A stretch of 64,000 bases of DNA from Serratia liquefaciens (GTDB taxonomy: Bacteria > Pseudomonadota > Gammaproteobacteria > Enterobacterales > Enterobacteriaceae), in NCBI GenBank assembly GCA_012719855.1, contig JAAXZN010000011.1, positions 1-64,000 of the forward strand. The letters run 5' to 3'. Shown piece by piece: positions 9,488-19,005 of this stretch; within the stretch, counting starts at the first letter, position 1; the number at the start of each line of letters is the position of its first letter. Both the position numbers and the translations under genes were made by a program. The notes beneath the pieces are model-generated. The model ran no database searches. It was given only the letters and a program-made list of their open reading frames with translations, and was not told where the DNA came from.

Positions 9488-9568
9488 TTGTTCGCTTTCT
9501 GCTAGATTCCGCCGCAATCGTATAGCATCTATCTCTATACTGAATCTACATACCTAAGAGCATACGCT

Positions 9569-10117
9569 ATGAACCAGCCATCAAAAGCACCTCGCGCCCC
9601 ACGCAGCAGCGCGGCGACGTCGAAAACCAAAAAGAAAAGCCGTGTGGAGCTCGATCAGGAAGCCCGTGAGCGCAAACGTCTGAAAAAGCGCCGTGGTCTT
9701 GCTTCCGGTTCTCGCACCCAGGTGGAGTCTGCCAATCAAAAGAACAAGGCCGGCGCACAGGCCAAAGATCCGCGCATTGGCAGTAAAGTGCCGGTAGCAT
9801 TGGTGGCTGAGGCCAAGCCAAAAGCCAAGCCGCAGCCTAAACCTAAGGCCGAAGCCAAACCGCGTCTGTCGCCGGAAGAAGAGCTGGCGAAGCTGGAAAA
9901 TGATGAGCGTCTGGACGCACTGCTGGATCGTATTGACGACGGCGAGACGCTGAGCGCAGAAGATCAGGCTTATGTTGATCAGACTCTGGATCGTATCGAT
10001 GCCCTGATGGAGCAACTGGGCATTGAGCTGGGCGACGATGAAGACGACGAAGAAGAAGAGAAAAAGGAAGATATCCTGAAACTGCTGAAAGGCGGTAACC
10101 CGAAAGACGTAATTTAA
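9569..10117 (+). CDS. yihI: Der GTPase-activating protein YihI
   Basis: 182 residues. YihI stimulates GTP hydrolysis by the ribosome-assembly GTPase Der (EngA) and so moderates 50S subunit maturation. The N-terminal half is very basic and disordered ([17 protein letters not shown]) with a Lys-Pro-Ala-rich stretch around residues 85-105 ([17 protein letters not shown]). The C-terminal half is a helical acidic domain ending in the run [11 protein letters not shown]. This basic/acidic layout is typical of the family. The longer Lys-Pro linker is the main difference from the E. coli protein. The gene stands just after csrC, as in E. coli. Confidence 0.93.
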   Translation: MNQPSKAPRAPRSSAATSKTKKKSRVELDQEARERKRLKKRRGLASGSRTQVESANQKNKAGAQAKDPRIGSKVPVALVAEAKPKAKPQPKPKAEAKPRLSPEEELAKLENDERLDALLDRIDDGETLSAEDQAYVDQTLDRIDALMEQLGIELGDDEDDEEEEKKEDILKLLKGGNPKDVI

Positions 10118-10123
10118 CGCGTC

Positions 10124-10297
10124 ATGTGGCTGATCCCGTCAATAGCCCTACTCTTGATGTGTTATCTGCTGTGGTTATTCGGTAAACTATGGCGGCTGTC
10201 CAAACGCAAAACGCGTTTTCGCAGCGCTTCCGCGGCCAGACAGCGTAGACCACTGCCCATTTCCCGGCCCGGTAGAAAAAAATATCGGAAGGAGTGA
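10124..10297 (+). CDS. Small unrecognised membrane protein ORF (57 aa)
   Basis: An ATG frame of 57 codons fills the gap between yihI and hemN. It starts 6 bases after the yihI stop and stops 2 bases before the hemN ATG. The predicted product has one hydrophobic segment (WLIPSIALLLMCYLLWLFG, residues 2-20) followed by a strongly basic tail rich in Arg and Lys, the pattern of a type II (N-in or tail-anchored) small membrane protein. The ribosome-binding site is weak. The tight packing between two conserved genes and the sensible topology argue for a real gene. Related bacteria carry a membrane DUF2489 gene near yihI, of which this might be a short relative, but that is only a guess. Confidence 0.5.
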   Translation: MWLIPSIALLLMCYLLWLFGKLWRLSKRKTRFRSASAARQRRPLPISRPGRKKYRKE

Positions 10298-10299
10298 GC

Positions 10300-11673
10300 A
10301 TGTCAGAGCAGGCAATTGTCTGGGATCTGGCCCTGATCCAGAAATATAACTATTCAGGGCCGCGTTACACCTCATACCCCACAGCGCTGGAGTTCAACCA
10401 GAGCTACGACGAAGCGGCGTTTCAACGCGCCGCGACGCGTTATCCTGAGCGCCCTTTGTCGCTGTACGTGCATATCCCTTTCTGCCACAAGCTCTGCTAT
10501 TTCTGTGGTTGCAACAAGCTGGTGACGCGTCAAACGCACAAGGCTGATGAATATCTGGCGGTGCTGGCAAAGGAGATCGCTCAGCGCGCGCCTTTGTTTG
10601 CCGGGCGTAAGGTCGGCCAGATGCACTGGGGCGGCGGTACGCCAACCTATCTGAGCAAGACACAAATCAGCCAGCTGGTAGCGATGCTGCGCCAACACTT
10701 TGATTTCCTCCCCGATGCCGAAATGTCGATCGAAGTCGATCCGCGTGAGATTGAGCTGGATGTGCTCGATCATTTACGCAGCGAAGGTTTTAATCGCCTG
10801 AGCATGGGGGTGCAGGACTTCAATAAAGAGGTGCAGCGGCTGGTGAACCGCGAGCAGGATGAAGCCTTTATCTTTGCCCTGATTGCCCGCGCTAAAGCGC
10901 TTGGTTTTAATTCCACCAATATCGACCTGATCTACGGCTTGCCAAAGCAAACACCAGAGAGCTTTGCTTACACCCTGCAACGGGTTGCCGCGTTAAACCC
11001 GGATCGCCTGAGCGTATTTAACTATGCCCATATGCCGAATCTGTTTGCTGCCCAGCGCAAAATCAAAGACGCAGATCTGCCGAGCGCGCAGCAGAAACTG
11101 GATATCTTGCAGCACACCATAGCTTCCCTGACCGAATCGGGTTATCAGTTTATCGGTATGGATCATTTCGCACGACCGGACGATGAGTTGGCGGTGGCGC
11201 AGCGCGAAGGGAAACTTCACCGTAACTTCCAGGGGTACACCACCCAGGGCGATAGTGATTTGCTGGGACTGGGCGTCTCCGCCATCAGCATGCTGGGGGA
11301 CAGCTATGCGCAGAACCAGAAAGAGCTGAAGGTTTATTACAGTAGCGTCGAAGCACAAGGTCATGCACTGTGGCGTGGCCTGGCGATGACTGAAGACGAC
11401 TGCTTGCGGCGTGAGGTGATCAAAACGCTGATCTGCAACTTCAAACTGGACTATCAGGTCATAGAACATCAGTTCGGCATCGACTTTGCCGATTATTTTG
11501 CCGAGGATTTGCAATTGCTGGCGCCGTTTGAACGTGATGGGCTGGTGGAGCGTGACGAGCAGGGCATTCAGGTTACGCCGCGCGGCCGGTTACTGATCCG
11601 CAATATTTGCATGTGTTTTGATATCTACCTGCGTCAACAGGCCCGCACCCAGCAATTCTCTCGGGTTATTTGA
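10300..11673 (+). CDS. hemN: Oxygen-independent coproporphyrinogen III dehydrogenase HemN
   Basis: 457 residues, exactly the E. coli length. This radical-SAM enzyme converts coproporphyrinogen III to protoporphyrinogen IX without oxygen in haem synthesis. The 4Fe-4S ligands are C62, C66 and C69 in FCHKLCYFCGC, and the SAM-binding GGGTPTYL follows. The C-terminal HemN domain (RGRLLIRNICMCFD) is present. A GTG two codons upstream is open, but the ATG at 10300 with GGAAGGAG just before it gives the conserved start. It ends in a bidirectional terminator shared with yshB. Confidence 0.97.
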   Translation: MSEQAIVWDLALIQKYNYSGPRYTSYPTALEFNQSYDEAAFQRAATRYPERPLSLYVHIPFCHKLCYFCGCNKLVTRQTHKADEYLAVLAKEIAQRAPLFAGRKVGQMHWGGGTPTYLSKTQISQLVAMLRQHFDFLPDAEMSIEVDPREIELDVLDHLRSEGFNRLSMGVQDFNKEVQRLVNREQDEAFIFALIARAKALGFNSTNIDLIYGLPKQTPESFAYTLQRVAALNPDRLSVFNYAHMPNLFAAQRKIKDADLPSAQQKLDILQHTIASLTESGYQFIGMDHFARPDDELAVAQREGKLHRNFQGYTTQGDSDLLGLGVSAISMLGDSYAQNQKELKVYYSSVEAQGHALWRGLAMTEDDCLRREVIKTLICNFKLDYQVIEHQFGIDFADYFAEDLQLLAPFERDGLVERDEQGIQVTPRGRLLIRNICMCFDIYLRQQARTQQFSRVI

Positions 11674-11678
11674 TGAGT

Positions 11679-11710
11679 AAAACAACGGCCGCTTTCGCGG
11701 CCGTTGTTTT
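11679..11710. terminator. Bidirectional terminator between hemN and yshB
   Basis: A 14-bp perfect stem AAAACAACGGCCGC / GCGGCCGTTGTTTT around TTTC serves hemN on the plus strand. Its end overlaps the yshB stop codon on the minus strand. Confidence 0.9.
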
Positions 11711-11831
11711 AACTGAAGAAATTAATCAGGGCGGCGCACAGTACCGCAGCAACGGCTGCCTGCGGCGTGTGGCTGGCGGCAGAACCCAGTTCTGCGCCTT
11801 GAGAAATGAATGCGATTAACGAATCCAGCAT
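11709..11831 (-). CDS. yshB: Small membrane-associated protein YshB
   Basis: A 40-codon frame whose product MLDSLIAFISQGAELGSAAS continues with SHTPQAAVAAVLCAALINFFS. It is clearly related to the 36-residue E. coli YshB, which shares the SHTPQ-AVAAVLCAA core and the position between hemN and glnG. A strong GGAGG lies 6 bases before the ATG. The protein is one hydrophobic segment with almost no charge. Function is not settled; YshB has been linked to intracellular survival in Salmonella. Such short genes are often missed by automatic annotation. Confidence 0.88.
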   Translation of the reverse strand: MLDSLIAFISQGAELGSAASHTPQAAVAAVLCAALINFFS

Positions 11832-11943
11832 GGAAGCCTCCAGGGTGTGCGCCCCGATCATACTGCTGCCCCATCGGCTGTAAAGCCTGAAATAGCCGTT
11901 TTTTTGTGCGCTTGATTGTATTTTCTATCATCAATGCCGCAAA

Positions 11944-13356
11944 CTATTCCATTCCCAATTCTTTCAGCTTACGCGTTAACGTATTGCGCCCCCAGCCCAG
12001 CAAACGGGCAGCTTCCTGCTTATGCCCTTGGGTATGACGCAGTGCGGTGGTGAGCAAGGTGCGTTCCATCTCCGGTTGCGCTTCCGAAAGCAGGTTTTGA
12101 TGACCGGAACGCAGCGCGCGGTCTGCCCACTGTGCCAGCAGCGTGGCCCAACTGTCCGGCAGGCTATGCCCGGGCGTTTCTGGCGCAGAGGTTTCAAACA
12201 GCTCACTCGGCAGATCCTGAATCAGCACCTCCTGCCCGGCGGCCATCACGGTTAACCAGCGGCAGGTGTTCTCCAACTGGCGAACGTTACCGGGCCATGG
12301 CAGGCGCGTCAGTGCAGTTTCAGTCTCCGGATGCAGGTTCTTCGCTTCCACACCCAGCTCCTTTGCCGCCACCTGCAGGAAGTAACGCGCCAGACGCGGA
12401 ATATCCTCACGACGTTCACGCAGCGGCGGAAGGTGCACGCGGATCACGTTCAGGCGATGGAACAAATCCTCACGGAATTTACCTTCCTGTACCCGCAGTT
12501 CCAGGTTCTGGTGGGTGGCGGCGATGATGCGCACGTCCACCTTCACCGGGGCATAACCACCGACCCGATAGAACTGGCCATCTGCCAGCACCCGCAGCAG
12601 GCGGGTTTGCACATCCAGCGGCATATCGCCGATTTCATCCAGGAACAAGGTCCCGCCGTCGGCCTGCTCAAAGCGACCCTGACGGATCTGATTGGCGCCG
12701 GTAAAGGCCCCTTTTTCATGCCCGAAAAGTTCGGACTCGATCAGGTCTTTGGGGATCGCCGCCATATTCAGCGCAATAAAGGGCGATTTGGCGCGCGGAC
12801 TGTGACGGTGCAGGGCATGGGCAACCAGCTCTTTACCGGTACCTGATTCGCCGTTGATCAGTACGCTGATCGACGAACGCGACAGGCGGCCGATGATGCG
12901 GAACACGTCCTGCATCGCCGGGGCTTCACCGATGATGTCTGCCACCGGATCGTTGGCTGGTTGGCTGCGCGCAGGCTGCTGCTGTTCCTGATAATGGCTG
13001 ATGGCGCGTTCTACCAGCGCCACGGCTTCATCAATATCAAAGGGTTTCGGCAGGTAATCGAATGCCCCTTGCTGGTAGGCGCTGACGGCGGCGTCGAGAT
13101 CCGAATGCGCCGTCATTATGATGACCGGAAGCATCGGATGACGCTGTTTGATCTGCTTGAGCAACGCAAGGCCATCCATACCCGGCATGCGGATGTCAGA
13201 CAGCAACACGTCAGGAGTTTGCGTGGCCAGGGCTTCGAGCACCGCATTGCCACTGTCGAAGGTCACGCAGCTCACGCCGGCTCCAGTGAGCGCGCGTTCA
13301 AGCACCCAGCGGATGGAGCTATCGTCATCGACGATCCAGACTATCCCTCGTTGCAT
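11944..13356 (-). CDS. glnG: Nitrogen regulator NtrC (sigma-54 activator)
   Basis: 470 residues. It has a receiver domain (1-120) with phospho-acceptor D54 in [12 protein letters not shown], a sigma-54-interacting AAA+ ATPase domain (about 140-380) with Walker A GESGTGKE and the GAFTGA loop that contacts sigma-54, and a C-terminal Fis-type helix-turn-helix (about 430-470). When nitrogen is scarce NtrB phosphorylates it, and it activates glnA and other genes from enhancer sites. The ATG at 13356 gives the conserved [12 protein letters not shown]; the frame is open 19 codons further up, but that part overlaps glnL. It lies 8 bases after glnL in the glnA-glnL-glnG operon. Confidence 0.97.
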   Translation of the reverse strand: MQRGIVWIVDDDSSIRWVLERALTGAGVSCVTFDSGNAVLEALATQTPDVLLSDIRMPGMDGLALLKQIKQRHPMLPVIIMTAHSDLDAAVSAYQQGAFDYLPKPFDIDEAVALVERAISHYQEQQQPARSQPANDPVADIIGEAPAMQDVFRIIGRLSRSSISVLINGESGTGKELVAHALHRHSPRAKSPFIALNMAAIPKDLIESELFGHEKGAFTGANQIRQGRFEQADGGTLFLDEIGDMPLDVQTRLLRVLADGQFYRVGGYAPVKVDVRIIAATHQNLELRVQEGKFREDLFHRLNVIRVHLPPLRERREDIPRLARYFLQVAAKELGVEAKNLHPETETALTRLPWPGNVRQLENTCRWLTVMAAGQEVLIQDLPSELFETSAPETPGHSLPDSWATLLAQWADRALRSGHQNLLSEAQPEMERTLLTTALRHTQGHKQEAARLLGWGRNTLTRKLKELGME

Positions 13357-13364
13357 AGAAAACC

Positions 13365-14414
13365 TCACTGGCGAATAGGCAGGTAAACCGAGAATTCGGT
13401 ATGTCCTGGCCAACTGTTAAATTCAATTTTTCCGCAATGCTGATCGATAAGATTACGGGCGATGGATAATCCCAGGCCGGTTCCGCCTTCGCGGCCGCTG
13501 ACCATCGGGTAAAACAGCGTGTCTTGCAACTGCGCCGGCACGCCGGGGCCGTCATCTTCTACGTCGATACGTGCCGCTAACCGGTAGCGGGTGCCGTGCA
13601 GGGTGATCTGGAAAGCGGTGCGAGTGCGTAGCGTGATGGTGCCGCCTGTTTCTCCCAGCGCCTGCAGTGCATTGCGGGTAATGTTCAGCAATACCTGTTC
13701 GATTTGATCCGGGTCGTGCGCCATCTCAGGCAGGCTCGGGTCGTAGTCCCGCACCAGCGTCACGTTATCCGGCTTCTCCAGCGACACCAGTTGGCACACT
13801 CGCTCTGCCACCTGATGAATGCTTTGGGTTATGTGCTGGCCCGGTCGCTGCGGGCCGAGCAGGCGATCGACCAGGTTGCGCAGACGGTCGGCCTGCTCAA
13901 TGATCACCTTGGTGTATTCGGTCAGCGACGGATCGGGCAGTGCCTTGGCCAGCAGCTGTGCCGCACCGCGCAGTCCGCCAAGCGGGTTTTTAATTTCATG
14001 CGCCAGGCCACGGACCAGATCGCGGGCCGCAACTTGCTGGGCGTGCTGAAGTTGTTCCTGGCTCAAGCGGCGTTGGTTATCCATGGGCGCCAGCTCGATC
14101 AGGATATAGCCATCAGGCAGTGCCTGTGCGGTCAGGGAGAGGATATGCGCACGCCCGTCAACCACCAGGGTCACTTCGTTATCGGTAAAGCCCTGACCGG
14201 CATGCAGGCTCTCACGCATCAGATCGACGTTCAGTGAGAAATAACCGAGCAAATCGGGCAAGGGTGTACCGAAAAGTTTACGGGAACTTTGCGCCAGCAG
14301 TTGTTGTGCTGCCGGATTGGCGTAATGAACCGCCAGATCATCATCCAACAGCAGGATGCTGTTGATGAGAGAATTGAGGATCTGCCCAGCATCGGGCAGC
14401 TTGCCAGTTGCCAT
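13365..14414 (-). CDS. glnL: Nitrogen sensor histidine kinase/phosphatase NtrB
   Basis: 349 residues, the same as E. coli. A cytosolic kinase with an N-terminal PAS domain (about 10-115), a dimerisation/phosphotransfer helix with H139 in GLAHEIKNP, and a C-terminal ATP-binding domain with N box [11 protein letters not shown]1 [10 protein letters not shown] and G2 [10 protein letters not shown]. Bound by PII it acts as a phosphatase on NtrC; when glutamine is low it acts as a kinase. It is the middle gene of the operon and has its own NtrC-controlled start region with an NtrC site just upstream (14427-14443). Confidence 0.97.
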   Translation of the reverse strand: MATGKLPDAGQILNSLINSILLLDDDLAVHYANPAAQQLLAQSSRKLFGTPLPDLLGYFSLNVDLMRESLHAGQGFTDNEVTLVVDGRAHILSLTAQALPDGYILIELAPMDNQRRLSQEQLQHAQQVAARDLVRGLAHEIKNPLGGLRGAAQLLAKALPDPSLTEYTKVIIEQADRLRNLVDRLLGPQRPGQHITQSIHQVAERVCQLVSLEKPDNVTLVRDYDPSLPEMAHDPDQIEQVLLNITRNALQALGETGGTITLRTRTAFQITLHGTRYRLAARIDVEDDGPGVPAQLQDTLFYPMVSGREGGTGLGLSIARNLIDQHCGKIEFNSWPGHTEFSVYLPIRQ

Positions 14415-14426
14415 ACAGCAGACTCC

Positions 14427-14443
14427 TGCACCTTTTTAGTGCA
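14427..14443. promoter_or_regulatory. NtrC binding site before glnL
   Basis: TGCACCTTTTTAGTGCA (its complement is TGCACTAAAAAGGTGCA) fits the NtrC dyad TGCACY-N5-GGTGCA and differs by one base from the glnL promoter operator I recall from E. coli, where NtrC represses the internal sigma-70 promoter. It lies 13 bases before the glnL start codon. Confidence 0.8.
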
Positions 14444-14504
14444 TCTATCCTACTCCATCCGTTATGCACGCGGTATGGAATAGTTTTGCAGAAAATACGG
14501 TGGA

Positions 14505-14530
14505 GAAAAAAACCCATCCGAAGATGGGCT
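14505..14530 (-). terminator. Terminator between glnA and glnL
   Basis: On the minus strand CCCATC-TTCG-GATGGG is followed by a T7 run. It would end most glnA transcripts, so that glnL-glnG get low read-through, as in E. coli. A second GC-rich hairpin (GCGCCG / CGGCGC) precedes it. Confidence 0.85.
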
Positions 14531-14598
14531 GAAAGTTTCCACGGCAACAAAAAAAGACAACTAAATCTGGGCGCCGCCCGCAGACGGCGCGGTAAAGC

Positions 14599-16008
14599 TT
14601 AAACGCTGTAGTACAGTTCGAATTCAACCGGGTGTGGCGTCATGCGAACGCGGTCCATCTCTTCTTTGCGCAGATCGATGTAAGCATCGATAGCGTCGTC
14701 GGTGAATACGCCGCCACGGGTCAGGAACTCGCGGTCTTCGCTCAGTGCTGCCAGCGCTTCATCCAGGGAACCTGCAACTTTTGGAATTTCAGCTTCTTCT
14801 TCCGGTGGCAGGTCATACAGGTTTTTGTCCATGGCGTCGCCAGGGTGGATTTTGTTGATCACACCGTCCAGGCCTGCCATCAGCAGGGCCGCGAAGCACA
14901 GGTACGGGTTAGCCGCTGGATCCGGGAAACGGGCTTCGATACGGCGCGCTTTCGGGCTGGCAACCACTGGGATACGGATGGAAGCGGAACGGTTACGGGC
15001 AGAATAAGCCAGCATGACCGGAGCTTCGTAGCCTGGGACCAGACGCTTGTAAGAGTTGGTGGTCGGGTTGGCCAGGGCGTTGATCGCTTTAGCGTGCTTG
15101 ATGATACCGCCGATGTAGAACAGGGCAGTCTCAGACAGGCCGCCGTATTTGTCGCCGGCGAACAGGTTAGTCCCGTTCTTGGACAGCGACATGTGGCAGT
15201 GCATGCCGGAACCGTTATCACCGAACATTGGCTTCGGCATGAAGGTCGCGGTTTTGCCAAATGCGTGAGCCACGTTGTGAACCACGTATTTGTAGATTTG
15301 GATTTCGTCGGCTTTCTTGGTCATGGTGTTGAAGCGGGTTGCCACTTCGTTCTGACCTGCGGTTGCCACTTCGTGGTGGTGCGCTTCAACGACCAGGCCC
15401 ATTTCTTCCATGGTCAGACACATGGTGGAGCGGATGTCCTGTGAAGAATCGACCGGAGGAACCGGGAAGTAACCGCCTTTGACCGCCGGACGGTGGCCTT
15501 TGTTGCCGCCATCGTATTGGGTGCCGGAGTTCCATGCGCCTTCGATATCGTCGATGGCCACGTGGGAACCGCGGATGCTGCTGCCGAAACGAATGTCGTC
15601 AAACAGGAAGAATTCTGGCTCTGGCCCGAACAGGACGGTGTCCGCGATGCCGGAAGAGCGCAGGAAATCTTCTGCACGCTTGGAGATGGAGCGTGGGTCA
15701 CGATCGTAGCCTTGCATGGTGCCTGGCTCGAGGATGTCGCAGCGAATGATCAGGGTGGATTCTTCGAAGAACGGATCCAGTACCGCAGTGCTGGCGTCTG
15801 GCATCAGCACCATGTCAGATTCGTTGATGCCTTTCCAACCGCCGATCGAGGAACCGTCAAACATTTTACCTTCTTCGAAGAAGTCGGCATTTACCTGATG
15901 AGCAGGGATGGTGACGTGTTGTTCTTTACCCTTGGTGTCAGTGAAACGCAGGTCTACGAATTTCACTTCATGCTCATTCAGCATCGTCAAAACGTGTTCA
16001 GCGGACAT
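14599..16008 (-). CDS. glnA: Glutamine synthetase type I
   Basis: 469 residues, as in E. coli. It forms glutamine from glutamate, ammonia and ATP as a dodecamer in the cytoplasm. N-terminal beta-grasp domain, then the catalytic domain with the ATP-binding signature and the adenylylation site Y in NLYDLPPEE (about residue 398), which is the target of GlnE. Eight further codons are open upstream, but the ATG at 16008 gives the conserved [15 protein letters not shown] and is preceded by GGAGAG. Expression is from a sigma-54 promoter with upstream NtrC sites (16091-16228). Confidence 0.98.
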   Translation of the reverse strand: MSAEHVLTMLNEHEVKFVDLRFTDTKGKEQHVTIPAHQVNADFFEEGKMFDGSSIGGWKGINESDMVLMPDASTAVLDPFFEESTLIIRCDILEPGTMQGYDRDPRSISKRAEDFLRSSGIADTVLFGPEPEFFLFDDIRFGSSIRGSHVAIDDIEGAWNSGTQYDGGNKGHRPAVKGGYFPVPPVDSSQDIRSTMCLTMEEMGLVVEAHHHEVATAGQNEVATRFNTMTKKADEIQIYKYVVHNVAHAFGKTATFMPKPMFGDNGSGMHCHMSLSKNGTNLFAGDKYGGLSETALFYIGGIIKHAKAINALANPTTNSYKRLVPGYEAPVMLAYSARNRSASIRIPVVASPKARRIEARFPDPAANPYLCFAALLMAGLDGVINKIHPGDAMDKNLYDLPPEEEAEIPKVAGSLDEALAALSEDREFLTRGGVFTDDAIDAYIDLRKEEMDRVRMTPHPVEFELYYSV

Positions 16009-16090
16009 ACTTAACTCTCCCGGATTTATCATTGTCGTCGTCGTGGAACGAATCTGTGGAACTGGCTTTTTTTGCCTTGAAAAGACTAAA

Positions 16091-16105
16091 GCGAAAACTG
16101 TGCCA
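16091..16105 (-). promoter_or_regulatory. glnA sigma-54 promoter (glnAp2)
   Basis: On the minus strand TGGCACAGTTTTCGC is one base from the E. coli glnAp2 sequence TGGCACAGATTTCGC, with the -24 GG and -12 GC in place. The expected start of transcription is near 16080. Confidence 0.92.
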
Positions 16106-16179
16106 ACTTTGCCAAAGCGCTTTAATCGCCTTTCTGTGCGGGTTTTGCACAGAATCAGTATGCACCATCAGTGACGGTT

Positions 16180-16228
16180 TGCACTTAAATGGTGCAATCA
16201 ATGAGAGGTGGGGCACCGTAATGGTGCA
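16180..16228. promoter_or_regulatory. Two NtrC enhancer sites of glnA
   Basis: Two 17-bp dyads, TGCACTTAAATGGTGCA (16180-16196) and GGCACCGTAATGGTGCA (16212-16228), centred about 108 and 140 bases upstream of the predicted start. These are the E. coli distances, 32 bases (three helical turns) apart. Further half sites TGCACC flank them (16161-16166, 16233-16238, 16252-16257). Confidence 0.9.
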
Positions 16229-16340
16229 AAAGTGCACCGGATGCTGCTTTTTGCACCGTGAAAGGGATCACATACTGACCTGTACACAGTTGTTTATAAG
16301 AGACTGTTGTGATCTTGTTTAGTCCCTCGCTTAATACGTG

Positions 16341-16346
16341 TACAAT
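16341..16346 (+). promoter_or_regulatory. typA promoter -10 candidate
   Basis: TACAAT with an upstream TG (GTGTACAAT), 33 bases before the GTG start of typA. The -35 element is poor (TTGTTT, too distant). Confidence 0.5.
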
Positions 16347-16378
16347 AGCGCGCTATTTCTAATGCCTGAGGCAAAGCT

Positions 16379-18202
16379 GTGATCGAAAATTTGCGTAACA
16401 TCGCCATTATTGCCCACGTTGACCATGGTAAGACCACCCTGGTTGATAAGCTGCTGCAACAATCCGGTACTTTCGGAGAGCGTGTAGAAGCCACCGAACG
16501 CGTAATGGACTCCAACGATTTGGAGAAAGAGCGTGGGATTACCATCCTCGCAAAAAACACCGCCATTAATTGGAAAGACTACCGCATCAACATCGTGGAT
16601 ACCCCAGGACACGCCGACTTCGGCGGTGAGGTTGAGCGTGTGATGTCAATGGTTGACTCGGTGCTGCTGGTTGTGGATGCAATGGATGGCCCAATGCCGC
16701 AAACCCGCTTCGTGACCAAAAAAGCCTTCGCTAATGGTCTGAAGCCGATCGTGGTAATCAACAAGGTTGACCGTCCGGGCGCACGTCCTGATTGGGTTGT
16801 TGATCAGGTCTTCGACCTGTTCGTTAACCTCGACGCGACCGACGAGCAGCTCGACTTCCCAATCATCTATGCTTCTGCATTGATGGGGATCGCGGGTACT
16901 GACCACAACGAAATGGCGGAAGACATGACCCCGCTGTATCAAGCGATCGTAGACCACGTGTCTGCACCGCAGGTTGAGCTCGAAGCGCCATTCCAGATGC
17001 AAATCTCCCAGTTGGACTACAACAACTACCTGGGCGTGATCGGCATCGGCCGTATCAAGCGCGGTAAAGTGAAGCCAAACCAGCAGGTCACCATCATCGA
17101 TAGCGAAGGTAAAACTCGCAACGGTAAAGTGGGCAAAGTGCTGGGCCACATGGGTCTGGAGCGTATCGAATCTACTCTGGCTGAAGCGGGCGACATCATC
17201 GCTATCACCGGTCTGGGCGAGCTGAACATTTCTGACACCATCTGTGACACCTCTGCAGTGGAAGCACTGCCGGCGCTGTCTGTAGATGAGCCGACCGTAA
17301 CCATGTTCTTCAACGTCAACACCTCACCATTCTGCGGTAAAGAAGGTAAGTTTGTGACTTCGCGTCAAATCCTTGAGCGTCTGAACAAGGAACTGGTGCA
17401 CAACGTGGCACTGCGCGTTGAAGAAACTGAAGATGCTGATGCATTCCGCGTATCTGGCCGTGGTGAACTTCACCTGTCGGTTCTGATCGAAAACATGCGT
17501 CGTGAAGGTTTCGAACTGGCGGTATCCCGTCCGAAAGTAATCTTCCGTGAAATCGATGGTCGTAAACAAGAGCCGTTCGAAAACGTGACCTTGGACATCG
17601 AAGAACAGCACCAGGGTTCCGTCATGCAAGCCATGGGTGAGCGTAAAGCTGACCTGAAAAACATGGATCCAGACGGTAAAGGCCGTGTGCGTCTCGACTA
17701 CGTGATCCCAAGCCGCGGCTTGATTGGCTTCCGTAACGAGTTCATGACCATGACTTCCGGTACCGGTCTGCTTTACTCCACTTTCAGCCACTACGACGAC
17801 GTGCGTCCGGGTGAAGTTGGCCAGCGCCAGAACGGCGTGCTGATCTCTAACGGCCAGGGTAAAGCGGTAGCGTTCGCCCTGTTCGGTCTGCAAGATCGCG
17901 GCAAGCTGTTCCTGGGTCACGGTGCGGAAGTGTATGAAGGCCAGATCATCGGTATTCACTCACGTTCCAACGACCTGACCGTGAACTGCCTGACCGGTAA
18001 GAAGCTGACCAACATGCGTGCTTCCGGTACTGACGAAGCCACTACCCTGGTTCCGGCTATCAAAATGACTCTGGAGCAAGCTCTGGAATTCATCGATGAT
18101 GACGAACTGGTAGAAGTCACGCCAACCTCGATCCGTATCCGTAAGCGTCACCTGACGGAAAACGATCGTAAGCGTGCAAGCCGTGGTCCTAAAGAAGCTT
18201 AA
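16379..18202 (+). CDS. typA: Ribosome-associated translational GTPase TypA/BipA
   Basis: 607 residues, a translation-factor GTPase that resembles EF-G and LepA and is needed for 50S assembly and growth at low temperature. G1 is [11 protein letters not shown]2 ERGITI, G3 DTPGHADF, G4 INKVDRPGA. Domains II, III and V follow, then the TypA-specific C-terminal domain. Translation starts at GTG (16379), as in E. coli, with weak Shine-Dalgarno AGGCAAAG. It is divergent from glnA and ends in a clear terminator. Confidence 0.97.
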   Translation: MIENLRNIAIIAHVDHGKTTLVDKLLQQSGTFGERVEATERVMDSNDLEKERGITILAKNTAINWKDYRINIVDTPGHADFGGEVERVMSMVDSVLLVVDAMDGPMPQTRFVTKKAFANGLKPIVVINKVDRPGARPDWVVDQVFDLFVNLDATDEQLDFPIIYASALMGIAGTDHNEMAEDMTPLYQAIVDHVSAPQVELEAPFQMQISQLDYNNYLGVIGIGRIKRGKVKPNQQVTIIDSEGKTRNGKVGKVLGHMGLERIESTLAEAGDIIAITGLGELNISDTICDTSAVEALPALSVDEPTVTMFFNVNTSPFCGKEGKFVTSRQILERLNKELVHNVALRVEETEDADAFRVSGRGELHLSVLIENMRREGFELAVSRPKVIFREIDGRKQEPFENVTLDIEEQHQGSVMQAMGERKADLKNMDPDGKGRVRLDYVIPSRGLIGFRNEFMTMTSGTGLLYSTFSHYDDVRPGEVGQRQNGVLISNGQGKAVAFALFGLQDRGKLFLGHGAEVYEGQIIGIHSRSNDLTVNCLTGKKLTNMRASGTDEATTLVPAIKMTLEQALEFIDDDELVEVTPTSIRIRKRHLTENDRKRASRGPKEA

Positions 18203-18224
18203 TCGCTGATTGGGTCTGCAACAC

Positions 18225-18253
18225 TTAGGGCGCGCCAGCGCCCTGAGTTTTTT
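18225..18253 (+). terminator. typA terminator
   Basis: Stem GGGCGC-GCCA-GCGCCC with flanking CTTA/TGAG and a T6 run, 22 bases after the stop codon. Confidence 0.85.
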
Positions 18254-18365
18254 CCTCTGTCTTTTCCCATTTCTGCCGCGTGCTATACGCTTTTCCATCC
18301 GCTCTCTATTCAGCCCCTGCTTTTCCCGCTACAGTAAAATCTCACCGGCCCATCAGGAGAGGACT

Positions 18366-18956
18366 ATGCTGTATATCTTTGATTTAGGTAATGTGATCGT
18401 CGATATCGATTTCAAACGTGTACTGGGTGTATGGAGCAGTTTGAGCGGTACGCCATTGGCGGTCTTGTCCGAACGTTTTGCTATGGGCGAATTGTTTCAG
18501 CAGCACGAGCGCGGTGAAATCAGTGATGAAGATTTTGCCGAACGGCTAAGCGCCGAAATGGGGATTGCCCTCAGTTTCGAGCAGTTCGCTACCGGTTGGC
18601 AGGCGGTGTTTGTCGCCCTGCGCCCAGAAGTGATCGACATCATGAAGCGCCTGCGCAGTGAAGGTCACCGGGTGGTGGTGTTATCGAACACCAACCGTTT
18701 GCACTGCAATTACTGGCCGCAGCACTATCCGCAGGTGGCCGAAGCCGCCGATCATCTTTATTTGTCGCAGGATCTTGGCATGCGCAAGCCGGACGCCAAC
18801 ATTTATCTGCACGTACTGGATGCAGAAAATACCTCGCCGGACGACGCGGTGTTCTTTGACGATCACCCGGATAACGTAGCAGCCGCACAGGCGCTCGGCA
18901 TCAAAACTGTTCACGTGACCGACCGCGACGTAGTACCGGCTTATTTTGCCCAATGA
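18366..18956 (+). CDS. yihX: HAD phosphatase YihX (alpha-D-glucose-1-phosphate phosphatase)
   Basis: 196 residues, HAD superfamily subfamily IA. Motif I is FDLGNVIVDID near the N-terminus, motif II VLSNTN, and motif IV FFDDHPDN with the metal-binding aspartates. In E. coli YihX hydrolyses glucose-1-phosphate in the cytoplasm. The frame is open 52 codons upstream, but the ATG at 18366, with AGGAGAGG just before it, gives the conserved start MLYIFDLGNVIVD. It is the first of four genes in a row (yihX-yihY-dtd-fabY). Confidence 0.93.
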   Translation: MLYIFDLGNVIVDIDFKRVLGVWSSLSGTPLAVLSERFAMGELFQQHERGEISDEDFAERLSAEMGIALSFEQFATGWQAVFVALRPEVIDIMKRLRSEGHRVVVLSNTNRLHCNYWPQHYPQVAEAADHLYLSQDLGMRKPDANIYLHVLDAENTSPDDAVFFDDHPDNVAAAQALGIKTVHVTDRDVVPAYFAQ

Positions 18957-19005
18957 CCGCAAAGGGTTAAGCTTAAGGCGTACAAACTGACATCAAGGAG
19001 TGGCC

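Noticed and set aside
9254-9505. 83-codon frame crossing csrC
   Set aside because: The region is a regulatory RNA with GGA hairpins and a terminator inside the frame; the peptide is not protein-like.
17324-17959. 211-codon antisense frame in typA (and similar long frames in glnA, yicC and hldD)
   Set aside because: These mirror highly biased codons of conserved genes; no promoter, start signal or family likeness.
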